Positions 23,321 to 36,336 of a DNA stretch of 64,000 nt are shown one piece after another. How positions within the stretch are numbered: position 1 is the first letter of the stretch; each line of letters begins with the position of its first letter. Origin of the DNA: Panulirus ornatus. Its lineage: Eukaryota; Arthropoda; Malacostraca; Decapoda; Palinuridae. The stretch lies in assembly GCF_036320965.1 (NCBI RefSeq), contig NC_092225.1, positions 7,269,002 to 7,333,001 of the forward strand, given 5' to 3'. The notes beneath the pieces were generated by a model. That model made no database searches. It worked only from the letters and a program-made list of their open reading frames with translations, and was not told the origin of the DNA. Both the position numbers and the translations under genes were made by a program.

Positions 23321-26300
23321 CATTATTATATTTGCTTTGTCGCTATCTCCCGCGTTTGCGAGGTAGCGTAAGGAAACAGACGAAAGAAATGGCCCAACCC
23401 ACCCACATACACATGTATATACATACACGTCCACACACGCAAATATACACACCTATACATATCAATGTACACATATATATACACTCACAGACATGTACAT
23501 ATATACACATGTACATAATTCATACTGTCTGCCCTTATTTATTCCCATAGAAACCTCGCCACACACGTAATAACATCCCCCTCCCCCCTCATGTGTGCGA
23601 GGTAGCGCTAGGAAAAGACAACAAAGGCCCCATTCGTTCACACTCAGTCTCTAGCTGTCATGTAATAATGCCCGAAACCATAGCTCCCTTTCCACATCCA
23701 GGCCCCACACAACTTTCCATGGTTTACCCCAGACGCTTCACATGCCCTGATTCAATCCATTGACAGCACGTCGACCCCGGTATACCACATCGATCCAATT
23801 CACTCTATTCCTTGCACGCCTTTCACCCTCCTGCATGTTCAGGCCCCGATCACTCAAAATCTTTTTCACTCCATCTTTCCACCTTCAATTTGGTCTCCCA
23901 CTTCTCCTCGTTCCCTCCACCTCCGACACATATATCCTCTTGGTCAATCTTTCCTCACTCATTCTCTCCATGTGCCCAAACCATTTCAAAACACCATCTT
24001 CTGCTCTCTCAACCACACTCTATTTATTTCCACACATCTCTCTTACCCTTACATTACTTACTCGATCAAACCACCTAACACCACATATTGTCCTCAAACA
24101 TCTCATTTCCAGCACATCCACCCTCCTGCGCACAACTCTATCCATAGCCCACGCCTCGCAACCATACAACATTGTTGGAACCACTATTCCTTCAAACATA
24201 CCCATTTTTGCTTTCTGAGATAATGTTCTCGACTTCCAAACATTCTTCAAGGCTCCCAGAATTTTCGCTCCCTCCCCCACCCTATGATTCACTTCCGCTT
24301 CCATGGTTCCATCCGCTGCCAGATCCACTCCCAGATATCTAAAATACTTTACTCCCTCCAGTTTTTCTCCATTCAAACTTACCTCCCAGTTGACTTGACC
24401 CTCAACCCTACTGTACCTAATAACCTAGCTCTTATTCACATTTACTCTTAACTTTCTTCATTCGCACACTTTACCAAACTCAGTCAGCAGCTTATGCAGT
24501 TTCTCACAAAAATCAGCCACCAGCGCTGTATCATCAGCGAACAACAACTGACTCACTTCCCAAGCTCTCTCATCCCCAACAGACTTCATACTTGCCCCTC
24601 TTTCCAAAACTCTTGCATTCACCTGCCTAACAACCCCATCCATAAACAAATTAAACAACCCTGAAGACATCACGCACCCCTGCAGCAAACCTACATTCAC
24701 TGAGAACCAATCATTTTCCTCTCTTCCTACACGTACACATGCCTTACATCCTCGATAAAAACTTTTCACTGCTTCTAACAACTTGCCTCCCACACCATAT
24801 ATTCTTAATACCTTCCACAGACCATCTCTATCAACTCTATCATATGCCTTCTCCAGATCCATAAATGCTATATACAAATCAATTTTCTTTTCTAAGCATT
24901 TCTCACATACATTCTTCAAAGCAAACACCTGATCCACACATCCTCTACCACTTCTGAAACCACACTGCTATTACCCAATCTGATGCTCTGTTCATGCCTT
25001 CACCCTCTCAATCAATACCCACCCATACAATTTACCAGGAATACTCAACAAACTTATACCTCTGTAATTTGAGCACTCATTCTTATCCCCTTTGCCTTTG
25101 TACAATGGCACTATGGAAGCATTCTGCCAATCCTCAGATACCTCACCATGAATCATACATACATTAAATAACCTTACCAACCAGTGAACAATACAGTCAC
25201 CCCTTTTTTAATAAATTCCACTGCAATACCATCCAAACCTGCTGCCTTGCTGGCTTTCATCTTCCGCAAAGCTTTTACTACCTCTTCTTTCTTTACCTAA
25301 TCATTTTCCCTAACCCTCGCACTTTGCACACCACCTCGACCAAAACACCCTATATCTGCCACTCTATCATCAAAAACATTCAACAAACCTTCAAAATACT
25401 CACTCCATCTCCTCACATCACCACTACTTGTTAACACCTCCCCATTAGCCCCCTTCACTGAAGTTCCCATGTGCTCCCTTGTCTTACGTACTTTATTTAC
25501 CTCCTTCCAAAATATCTTTTTATTCTCCCTAAAATTTAATGATACTCTCTCACCCCAACTCTCATTTGCCCTCTTTTTCACCTCTTGCACCTTTCTCTTG
25601 ACCTCCTGTCTCTTTCTTTTATGCATCTCCCACTCATTTGCATTTTTTCCCTGCAAAAATCGTCCAAATGCCTCTCTCTTCTCTTTCACTAATAATCTTA
25701 CTTCTTCATCCCACCACTCACTACCCTTTCTAATCAACCCACCTCCCACGCTTCTCATGCCACAAGCATCTTTTGCGCAAGCCATCACTGCTTCCCTAAA
25801 TATATCCCATTCCTCCCCCACTCCCCTTACCTCCTTTGTTCTCACCTTTTTCCATTCTGTACTCAGTCTCTCCTGGTATTTCCTCACACAAGTCTCCTTC
25901 CCAAGCTCACTTACTCTCACCACTCTCTTCACCCCAACATTCTCTCTTCAATTCTGAAAACCCCTACAAATCTTCACCTTCGCCTAAACAAGATAATGAT
26001 CAGACATACCTCCAGTTGCACCTCTCAGCACATTAACATCCAAAAGTCTCTCTTTCGCGCGCCTATCAATTAACACGTAATCCAATAACGCTCTCTGGCC
26101 ATCTCTTCTACTTACATACGTATACTTATGTATATCTCGCTTTTTAAACCAGGTATTCCCAATCACCAGTCCTTTTTCAGCACATAAATCTACGAGCTCT
26201 TCACCATTTCCATTTAGAACACTGAACACCCCATGTATACCAATTATTCCCTCAACTGCCACATTACTCACCTTTGCATTTAAATCACCAATCACTATAA

Positions 26301-26885
26301 CCCGGTCTTGTCATCTAAACCACTAACACACTCTTTTAGCTGCTCCAAAACTCTTGCCTCTCATGATCTTTCTTCTCATGCCCAGGTGCACATGTACCAA
26401 TAATCACCCATCTCTCTCCATTAACTTTCAGTTTACCCACATCAATCTAGAATTTACTTTCTTACACTCTATCACATACTCCCACAACTCCTGTTTCAGG
26501 AATAGTGCTACTCGTTCCCTTGCTCTTGTCCTCTCACTAACCCCTGACTTTACTCCCAAGACATTCCTAAACCACTCTTCCCCTTTACCCTTGAGCTTCG
26601 TTTCACTCAGAGACAAAACACCCAAGTTCCTTTCCTCAAACATACCACCCATCTCTCCTTTTTTCTCATCTTGGTTACATCCACACACATTTAGACACTC
26701 CAATCAGAGCCTTCGAGGAGTATGAGCACTCCCCGCGTGACTCCTTCTTCTGTTTCCCCTTTTAGAAAGTCAAAATACAAGGAGGGGAGGGTTTCTGGCC
26801 CCCCGCTCCCGTCCCCTTTAGTCGCCTTCTACGACACATGAGGAATGCGTGGGAAGTATTCTTTCTCCCCATCCCCAGGGATTTA
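23318..26885 (-). mobile_element. Near full-length RTE-like element R6, long 3' UTR
   Basis: 3' tail 23318-23335, long 3' UTR (about 23336-23777) with two related boxes (23345-23390 and 23595-23625), coding region about 23778-26703, and 5' UTR 26704-26885 ending in the CCCCAGGGAT terminus. Total length is about 3.57 kb. It is bounded by (TA)n on the left and by a short TATATACGTATATAT on the right. Confidence 0.88.
23778..26703 (-). pseudogene. APE endonuclease - reverse transcriptase polyprotein, broken (R6)
   Basis: APE pieces: SETKL near 26600, then GDLNAKV, RDIHKYTY, LLDYVLID and SDHYLV in 25984-26295. The linker is open at 25297-25932. RT pieces are at 24992-25180, 24458-24937 ([13 protein letters not shown] and [12 protein letters not shown]) and 24020-24376. 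Defects include stops after SDHYLV (Glu to stop near 25985), a stop in place of Trp in the GRPNWRW motif near 23885 (shared with R9) and several frameshifts. Family knowledge: APE nicks the target and RT extends from it. The gene is dead, but the architecture is complete. Confidence 0.85.
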
Positions 26886-26898
26886 TATACGTATATAT

Positions 26899-27141
26899 CT
26901 TTCTTTCATACCATTCGGCATTTCCCGTATTAGCGAGGTAGCGTTAAGAACAGAGGAGTGGACCTTTGAGGGAATATCCTCACCTGGCCCCCTTCTCTGT
27001 TCCTTCTTTTGGAAAATTAAAGAAAAATGAGAGGGGAGGATTTCCACCCCCCCCCCCCCCCGCTCCCTTCCCTTTTAGTCGCCTTCTACGACACGCAGGG
27101 AATACGTGGGAAGTATTCTTTCTCCCCTATCCCCAGGGATA
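26899..27141 (-). mobile_element. Mini-RTE repeat, copy a
   Basis: About 240-bp non-autonomous repeat in antisense: 3' end CTTTCTTTCATA / TTAGCGAGGTAGCG on the left, internal CCTTTGAGGGAATATCCTCA, A/T run, G/C-rich block with CTTCTACGACACGC, and the CCCCAGGGAT terminus on the right. It lies directly beside the 5' end of R6. Confidence 0.9.
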
Positions 27142-27149
27142 TATATATA

Positions 27150-27392
27150 TTCTTCTTTTCTTTCTTTCAAACTATTCGCCATTTCCCGCATTAGCAAGGT
27201 AGCGTTAAGAACAGAGGACTGGGCCTCTGAGGGAATATCCTCACCTGGCACCCTTCTCTGTTCTTTCTTTTGGAAAATTGAAAAAAAAACAAGAGGGGAG
27301 GATTTCCAGCCCCACGCTCCCTCCCCTTTTATTCGCCTTCTACGACACGCAAGGAATACGTGGGAAGTATTCTTTCTCCCCTATCCCCAGGG

Positions 27393-27395
<3 letters not shown>
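27150..27395 (-). mobile_element. Mini-RTE repeat, copy b
   Basis: Second copy in the same orientation only about 8 bp after copy a, with its own complete termini and (TA)n on the right. Tandem neighbours probably reflect successive insertion into one TA array. Confidence 0.9.

Positions 27396-27474
<79 letters not shown>
27396..27474. repeat. (TA)n microsatellite
   Basis: TA array of about 39 units. Confidence 0.95.
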
Positions 27475-27475
<1 letters not shown>

Positions 27476-28152
27476 TAGAATTGTGCACAATCATAAACTA
27501 AGAATAGATAAAAACAAGTCAGTGCTGAATGTTACATTAAGGCAATGATCATATTCACAGTCACCATATAAGAACTACCAATACACTACATATGAAAATA
27601 TTACTGCAATGGCTACAACAATTACAAAAAACAGTTGATGGTAACTATATGCACACATGATCTAAAAGATGAACAGGGGTAAAATGAAAACTTTACAATA
27701 ACTGATAATTCTCTGATTAGAGATGATTCACAAGAATCTCCTAGCGGTGAAATGAAACGAAAAAAAAGACTGATAAAGAAAAACAGAACAGACTTGGTTT
27801 ACAATGAAACATCACCGAATATGAGGCGAGACTTTTTCAGTATAACAGGCGATATGAACAATTCATTTGACATGAGATGAAAAAGCTTTTTAAAATAAAA
27901 AGAAACAGCTTATGAATGTGTGCAACAGAAGTCTGAGAAAAATAATAGGGAATGAAAGAGTTTACAAGAAGTTTTTTACCTGTTAAAAGAGAAATCATCT
28001 ATGAGGAATGTTATCTATGTGAGTCATAAGTGAAGGAAATCTAAGCAGCCTTACAAGAGTTTCATGGACTAAACCTTAATACTATCAGGTATAGGTCAAG
28101 ACATGCGTGTCAATATGTTTTATTAAACTGGTCAGTGTCTTGATATCAACCT

Positions 28153-28154
<2 letters not shown>
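27475..28154. other. No gene recognised
   Basis: AT-rich, A-rich sequence flanked by (TA)n on both sides. There is no open frame over 60 codons and no match to the repeats named in this window. Confidence 0.5.
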
Positions 28155-28231
<77 letters not shown>

Positions 28232-28232
28232 A
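28155..28232. repeat. (TA)n microsatellite
   Basis: TA array with one phase shift near its right end, adjoining the PLE repeat P3. Confidence 0.95.
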
Positions 28233-28470
28233 TTGGAAAGGATCACAATTTTGCGCGTGATCATGTATGCTCCTATGAGTCCAGGAGTAAATGAAACACG
28301 ATAAGTTCCCAAGTGCGCTTTCGTGTAATAATCACATCATCAGGGGAGACATAAGAGAGAAATATATTTCAGTTGATGTACAACGAAGAGACGTAGCTAG
28401 GACGCCATTTGGTAAACAAGTCAAGTTACTTGGGAACTTACCTTGTTTCATTTTCCCCGTGGACGCACAG

Positions 28471-28476
<6 letters not shown>
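28233..28476. mobile_element. Penelope-like terminal-repeat remnant P3
   Basis: Left arm 28233-28425 starts with GGAAAGGATCACAATTTTGC and contains GAAACACGATAAGTTCCC and CATCATCAGGGGAGA. An inverted copy of only its outer 50 bp follows at 28425-28476. Both ends abut (TA)n. Confidence 0.75.

Positions 28477-28550
<74 letters not shown>
28477..28550. repeat. (TA)n microsatellite
   Basis: Array between the PLE repeat P3 and mini-RTE copy c. Confidence 0.95.
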
Positions 28551-28552
<2 letters not shown>

Positions 28553-28801
28553 CTTTTTCTTTCATACTATTCGCCATTTCCCGCGATAGCGAGGTAGCGT
28601 TAAGAACAGAGGACTGGGCCTTTGAGGGAATATCCTCACCTGGCCCCCTTCTCTGTTCCGTCTTTTGGAAAATTAAAAAAATAAAGAAAAAAAAAAACGA
28701 GAGGGGAGGATTTACAGCCCCCGCTCCCTTCCCTTTTAGTCGCCTTCTACGACACGCAGGTAATACATGGGAAGTATTCTTTCTCCCCTATCCCCAGGGA
28801 T

Positions 28802-28802
<1 letters not shown>
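28551..28802 (-). mobile_element. Mini-RTE repeat, copy c
   Basis: Complete copy with both termini; an expanded A-run with a second AAAGAAAAAA block lies in the middle. (TA)n on both sides. Confidence 0.92.

Positions 28803-28870
<68 letters not shown>
28803..28870. repeat. (TA)n microsatellite
   Basis: Between mini-RTE copy c and RTE fragment R7. Confidence 0.95.
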
Positions 28871-28887
<17 letters not shown>

Positions 28888-29310
28888 TTTTATACTTTGT
28901 CGCTGTCTCCCGCGTTTGCGAGGTAGCGCAAGGAAACAGACGAAAGAAATGGCCCAACCCCCCCCCCCCCCATACACATGTACATACAGACGTCCACACA
29001 CGCAAATATACATACCTACACAGCTTTCCATGGTTTACCCCAGACGCTTCACATGCCTTGATTCAATCCACTGACAGCACGTCAAACCCTGTATACCACA
29101 TCGCTCCAATTCACTCTATTCCTTGCCCTCCTTTCACCCTCCTGCATGTTCAGGCCCCGATCACACAAAATCTTTTTCACTCCATCTTTCCACCTCCAAT
29201 TTGGTCTCCCTCTTCTCCTCGTTCCCTCCACCTCCGACACATATATCCTCTTGGTCAATCTTTCCTCACTCATTCTCTCCATGTGCCCAAACCATTTCAA
29301 AACACCCTAT
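28871..29310 (-). mobile_element. RTE-like fragment R7, short subfamily
   Basis: T-run 28871-28890, 3' UTR to about 29081, then the last 72 codons of the RT ORF ([14 protein letters not shown] to SDVVYRV), truncated at 29310 against a short TA stretch. Confidence 0.9.
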
Positions 29311-29321
29311 ATATATATATA

Positions 29322-30054
<733 letters not shown>

Positions 30055-30104
<50 letters not shown>
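30055..30104. repeat. (TA)n microsatellite
   Basis: Array to the right of copy e. Confidence 0.95.
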
Positions 30105-30107
<3 letters not shown>

Positions 30108-30314
30108 GCCCAGTGATATATGACGTTAAGTCACAATGTTGTGCTGACGGACCTGTGTATCCAATACTGTGTGCAGACAATATATTTATCGGGGCAGTAA
30201 CAACAAATATGGTAGACAGCACAGTGATATACGGGTCAGGTTACTGAGGTGGGCTGATGCCAAGTTGTACTTAGTACAAAGATACAAAAACATATGAAAG
30301 GCTGGTTCATTTAC

Positions 30315-30315
<1 letters not shown>
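30105..30315. other. Short unique island with internal repeat
   Basis: AGACAGC-CAGTGATATA occurs at 30104-30120 and again at 30213-30229 in direct orientation. Otherwise unrecognised, with (TA)n on both sides. Confidence 0.5.
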
Positions 30316-30409
<94 letters not shown>

Positions 30410-30426
30410 AATATATATAAATATAT
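30316..30426. repeat. (TA)n microsatellite
   Basis: About 110 bp of TA with TATAAATATA interruptions at the right end. Confidence 0.95.
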
Positions 30427-30671
30427 CTTTTTCTTTTTTCTTTTAAACTATTCGCCATTTCCCGCGTTAGCGAGGTAGCATTAAGAACAGAGGACTGGGC
30501 CTTTGAGGGAATACCCTCACCTGGCCCAATTCTCAGTTCCTTCTTTTGGAAAATTAAAAAAAAAACGAGAGGGGAGGATTTCCAGCCCCCCGCTCCCTCC
30601 CCTTTTAGTCGCCTTCTACGACACGCAGGGAATACGTGGGAAGTATTCTTAATCCCCTATCCCCAGGGATA
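30427..30671 (-). mobile_element. Mini-RTE repeat, copy f
   Basis: Complete copy; GAATACCCTCACC variant and TTAATCCCC terminal variant. (TA)n on both sides. Confidence 0.92.
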
Positions 30672-30680
30672 TATAAATAT

Positions 30681-30772
<92 letters not shown>
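30672..30772. repeat. (TA)n microsatellite
   Basis: TA array with AAATATA interruptions at the left, adjoining the PLE P4. Confidence 0.95.
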
Positions 30773-30774
<2 letters not shown>

Positions 30775-31672
30775 CAATCGGTCACAGTGGAGCGCGTGAT
30801 CTAGTATTTGCTGATAACCATAAGGAAAATGAAACACGATAAGTTCCCAATTGAACTTTCGCGTAATGATCACATCGTCAGGGGAGATACAAGAATGAGA
30901 CAGAAGACTTAGAACAGTCAGTTTTATGCAAAAAAGAGGCGGAGCTAAAACGCCGTTGGCAAACAAGTGCTTCCGGTTGGTGGAGTTCAGGTCTGGCATC
31001 ATGCCTGTCATAAAATTTTATGAGAACAGGACAGGGAGCCTATAACGAAGCTATCCAGTTTGCCTTCAGCAATAATAATAGCATAAAGAATATATTAATC
31101 AAAAACTCGCCAGGAAATTCTGCGTGCTGTGTTTACAGAGCACTTTGTAAAAGCTGTATGTTTTATATGGGGCAGACTGGTAAGTATGTCTGTGTTAGAC
31201 GTAAGCAACACAAGTATAGCATAAGAACAGGAAAAGACACAAAAGTTCTGCTTAAACATGTCAAAAATAATAACCATTGTGTTAACTGGAGTAACGCTAA
31301 TTCAGTTATTAACTGTAACTCCATTACCAAGAGAAATATCATTGAATCTTCTCTTATCAAATACACAAAGAATTTTAACATGAATATAAGTGAAGGTTTA
31401 TACAAACTGGATAGCTTTGTCGTAAGCAAAATTTGTAGACTGTTCCTTGTCCTATCCACATAACAAAATTTCATGGGTCCTGATGTCAAACCCGAACAAC
31501 ACCAACCAGAGACACTTGTTTACCAACGACGTCTTAGCTCCGCCTCTTCTTTGTATATAAACTGTTTTAAGTCTTCTATCTCATTGTTGTATCTCCCATG
31601 ACGATGTAATCATTACACATAAGAATACTTGGGATCTTACCATGCTTCAATTTCCTCGTGGTTATCAGCATA
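30773..31672 (+). mobile_element. Penelope-like element P4 with inverted terminal repeats
   Basis: A left arm (about 30812-31015) and a right arm (about 31470-31672) are inverted copies of each other over about 200 bp; the left arm extends about 40 bp further outward. Between them lies only a GIY-YIG-coding frame, so the RT domain is missing. PLEs are known to carry terminal repeats in direct or inverted arrangement and to be 5'-truncated in this way. Shared blocks with the other PLE repeats are AAATGAAACACGATAAGTTC and CATCGTCAGGGGAGATACAA. The arms have diverged, so the copy is not recent. The outer left end abuts (TA)n and the right end abuts a short TA run. Confidence 0.8.
31020..31463 (+). 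CDS. GIY-YIG endonuclease domain of Penelope-like element
   Basis: A 147-codon open frame matching the C-terminal endonuclease of PLE polyproteins. Visible: GIY variant CVY at 37-39, a C43/C46 pair, the YIG variant FYMGQTGK (48-55), Arg60 in the CVRRKQHK stretch, His65-like QHK (63-65), H80 and H86 with W90, and Glu109 in NIIES. These are the positions where the GIY-YIG fold has its catalytic Arg and Glu and where PLEs have an extra zinc-binding Cys/His set. The enzyme would nick DNA to prime reverse transcription. The upstream RT is absent, so the frame is a truncated relic that happens to stay open; the ATG is probably internal. Confidence 0.75.
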   Translation: MRTGQGAYNEAIQFAFSNNNSIKNILIKNSPGNSACCVYRALCKSCMFYMGQTGKYVCVRRKQHKYSIRTGKDTKVLLKHVKNNNHCVNWSNANSVINCNSITKRNIIESSLIKYTKNFNMNISEGLYKLDSFVVSKICRLFLVLST

Positions 31673-31678
31673 TATATA

Positions 31679-32683
<1,005 letters not shown>

Positions 32684-33140
32684 TATTTATTTTTATTTTA
32701 CTTTGTCGCTGTCTCCCGCGTTAGCGAGGTAGCGCAAGGAAACAGACGAAAGAATGGCCCAACCAGCCCACATACACATGTATATACATACACGTCCATA
32801 CATGCAAATATACATACCTATACATCTCGATGTACAATACATAGACACACAGACATATACATATATACACATGTACATAATTCATACTGTCTGCCCTTAT
32901 TTGTTCCCATCGCCACCTCGCCACACATGGAATAACAACCCCCTCCCCCCTCATGTGCGCGAGGTAGCGCTAGGAAAGACAACAAAGGCCACATTCGTTC
33001 ACACTCAGTCTCTAGCTGTCATGTAATAATGCACCGAAACCACAGCTCCCTTTCCACATCCAGGCCCCACACACTTTCCATGGTTTACCCCAGACGCTTC
33101 ACATGCCCTGGTTCAATCCATTGACAGCACGTCGACCCCG

Positions 33141-34538
33141 GTATACCACATCGTTCCAATTCACTCTATTCTTTGCACGCCTTTCACACTCCTGCATGTT
33201 CAGGCCCCGATCACTCAAAATCTTTTTCACTGCATCTTTCCACCTTCAATTTGGTCTCCCACCTCTCCTCGTTCCCTCCACCTCTGACACATATATCCTC
33301 TTGGTCAATCTTTCCTCACTCATTCTCTCCATGTGACCAAACCATTTCAAAACACACTCTTCTGCTCTCTCAACCACACTCTTTCTATTTCCACACATCT
33401 CTCTCACCCTTACATTACTTACTCGATCAAACCACCTCACACCACATATTGTCCTCAAACATCTCATTTCCAGCACATCCACCCTCCTGCGCACAACTCT
33501 ATCCATAGCCCACGCCTCGCAACCATACAACATTGTCGGAACCACTATTCCTTCAAACATACCCATTTTTGCTTTCCGCCGAGATAATGTTCTCGACTTC
33601 CAAACATTCTTCAAGGCTCCTAGAATTTTCGCCCCCTCCCCCACCCTATGATTCACTTCCGCTTCCATGGTTCCATCCGCTGCCAGATCCACTCCCAGAT
33701 ATCTAAAACACTTTACTTCCTCCAGCTTTTCTCCATTCAAACTTACCTCCCAGTTGACTTGACCCTTAACCCTACTGTACCTAATAACCTTGCTCTTATT
33801 CACATTTACTCTTAACTTTCTTCTTTCACACACTTTACCAAACTCAGTCACCAGCTTCTGCAGTTTCTTACATGAATCAGCCACCAGCGCTGTATCATCG
33901 GCGAACAACAACTGACTCACTTCCCAAGCTCTCTCATCCACAACAGACTGCATACTTGCCCCTCTTTCCAAAACTCTTGCATTCACCTCCCTAACAACCC
34001 CATCCATAAACAAATTAAACAACCATGGAGACATCACACACCCCTGCCGCAAACCTACATTCACTGAGAACCAATCACTTTCCTCTCTTCCTACACGTAC
34101 ACATGCCTTACATCCTCCATAAAAACTTTTCACTGCTTCTAACAACTTGCCTCCCACACCATATATTCTTAAAAACCTTCCATAGAGCATCTCTATCAAC
34201 TCTATCATATGCCTTCTCCAGATCCATAAATGCTACATACAAATCCATTAGTTTTTCTAAGTATTTCTCACATATATTCTTCAAAGCAAACACCTGATCC
34301 ACACATCCTCTACCACTTCTGAAACCACACTGCTCTTCCCCAATCTGATGCTCTGTACACGCCTTCACCCTCTCAATCAATACCCTCCCATATAATTTAC
34401 CAGGAATACTCAACAAACTTATACCTCTGTAATTTGAGCACTCACTCTTATCCCCTTTGCCTTTGTACAATGGCACTATTCAAGCATTCCGCCAATCCTT
34501 AGATACCTCACCATGAATCATACATACATTAAATAACC
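33141..34538 (-). pseudogene. RT and C-terminal domain of R9, frameshifted
   Basis: Two overlapping frames: 34108-34476 (PLYKGKGDK to DALWKVFKN) and 33246-34208 (VGGKLLEAV through [12 protein letters not shown] to GRPN). The break near 34170 follows an A-run change. The second frame ends at a stop replacing the first Trp of GRPNWRW; the same stop is present in R6. The active-site FADD is intact. Confidence 0.85.
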
Positions 34539-36077
34539 TCACCAACCAGTCAACAATACAGTCACCCCCTTTTTTTTTATAAATTCCACTGCAACACCAT
34601 CCAAACTTGCTGCTTTGCCGGCTTTCATCTTCCGTAAAGCTTTTACTACCTCTTCTCTATTCACCAAATCATTTTCCCTAACCCTCTCACTTTGCACACT
34701 ACCTCGACCAAAACACCCTATATCTGCCACTCTATCATCAAACATATTCAAAAAACCTTCAAAATACTCACTCCATCTCCTTCTCACATCACCACTACTT
34801 GTTATCACCTCCCCATTAGCCCCCTTCACTGAAGTTCCCATTTGCTCCCTTGTATTACGCACTTTACTTACCTCCTTCCAGAACATCTTTTTATTCTCCC
34901 TAAAATTTAATGATACTCTCTCACCCCAACTCTCATTTGCCCTCTTTTTCACCTCTTGCACCTTTTTCTTGACCTCCTGCCTCTTTCTTTTATACCTCTC
35001 CCACTCATTTCCATTATTTCCCTGCAAAAATCGTTCAAATGCCTCTCTCTTCTCTTTCACTAACAATCTTACTTCTTCATCCCACCACTCACTACCTATT
35101 CTAATCAACCCACCTCCCACGCTTCTCATGCCCCAAGCATCTTTTGCACAAGCCATCACTGCTTCCCTAAATACATCCCATTCCTCCCCCACTCCCCTTA
35201 CCTCCTTTGTTCTCACCTTTTTCCATTCTGTACTCAGTCTCTCCTGGTACTTCCTCACACAAGTCTCCTTACCAAGCTTACTTACTCTCACGACTTTCTT
35301 CACCCCAACATTCTCTCTTCTTTTCTGAAAACCCCCACAAATCTTCACCTTCGCCTCCACAAGATAATGATCAGACATCCCTCCAGTTGCATCTCTCAGC
35401 ACATTAACATCCAAAAGTCTCTCTTTCGCACGCCTGTCAATTAACACGTAATCCAATAACGCTCTCTGGCCATCTCTCCTACTTACATACATATACTTAT
35501 GTATATCTCGCTTTTTAAACCAGGTATTCCCAATCATCAGTCCTTTTTCAGCACATAAATCTACAAGCTCTTCACCATTTCCATTTACAACAATGAACAC
35601 TCCATGTATACCAATCATTCCCTCAACTGCCACATTACTCACCTTTGCATTCAAATCGCCCATCACTATAACCCGGTCTTGTACATCAAAACCACTAACA
35701 CACTCATTCTGTTGCTCCCAAAACACTTGCCTCTCATGATCTTTCTTCTCATGCCCAGGTGCATATGCACCAATAATCACCCATCTCTCTCCATCAACTT
35801 TCAGTTTTACCCATATCAATCTAGAATTTACTTTCTTACACTCTATCACATACTCCCACAACTCCTGATTCAGGAGTAGTGCTACTCCTTCCCTTGCTCT
35901 TGTCCTCTCACTAACCCCTGACTTTACTCCCAAGACATTCCCAAACCACTCCTCCCCTTTACCCTCTAGCTTCGTTTCACTCAGAGACAAAACATCCAGG
36001 CTCCTTTCCTCAAACATACTACCTATCTCTCCTTTTTTGTCATCTTGGTTACATCGACACACATTTAGACACCCCAA
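34539..36077 (-). pseudogene. APE endonuclease plus linker of RTE-like element (R9)
   Basis: 512 open codons. The APE domain fills residues 1 to about 245: SETKL (33-37, Glu34), GAYAP (103-107), GDLNAKV (140-146, Asp141 and Asn143), LLDYVLID (207-214, Asp209) and SDHYLV (235-240, Asp236 and His237). These are the metal-binding and catalytic positions of the APE fold that nicks target DNA. The linker to about residue 480 is rich in Lys, Glu and Arg. The frame then shifts at a T-run near 34562-34572, detaching the RT. The listed start is TTG; no ATG is obvious upstream, so the true start is unclear. Confidence 0.85.
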
Positions 36078-36255
36078 TCTGAGCCTTCGAGGAGGATGAG
36101 CACTCCTCGCGTGACTCCTTCTTCTGTTTCCCCTTTTAGAAAGTTAAAATACAAGGATGGGAGGGTTTCTGGCCCCCCGCTCCCGTCCCCTTTAGTCGCC
36201 TTCTACGACAAGTGAGGAATGCGTGGGCAGTATTCTTTCTCCCCTATTCCCAAGG

Positions 36256-36258
<3 letters not shown>

Positions 36259-36332
<74 letters not shown>
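36259..36332. repeat. (TA)n microsatellite
   Basis: Between the 5' end of R9 and mini-RTE copy g. Confidence 0.95.
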
Positions 36333-36336
<4 letters not shown>

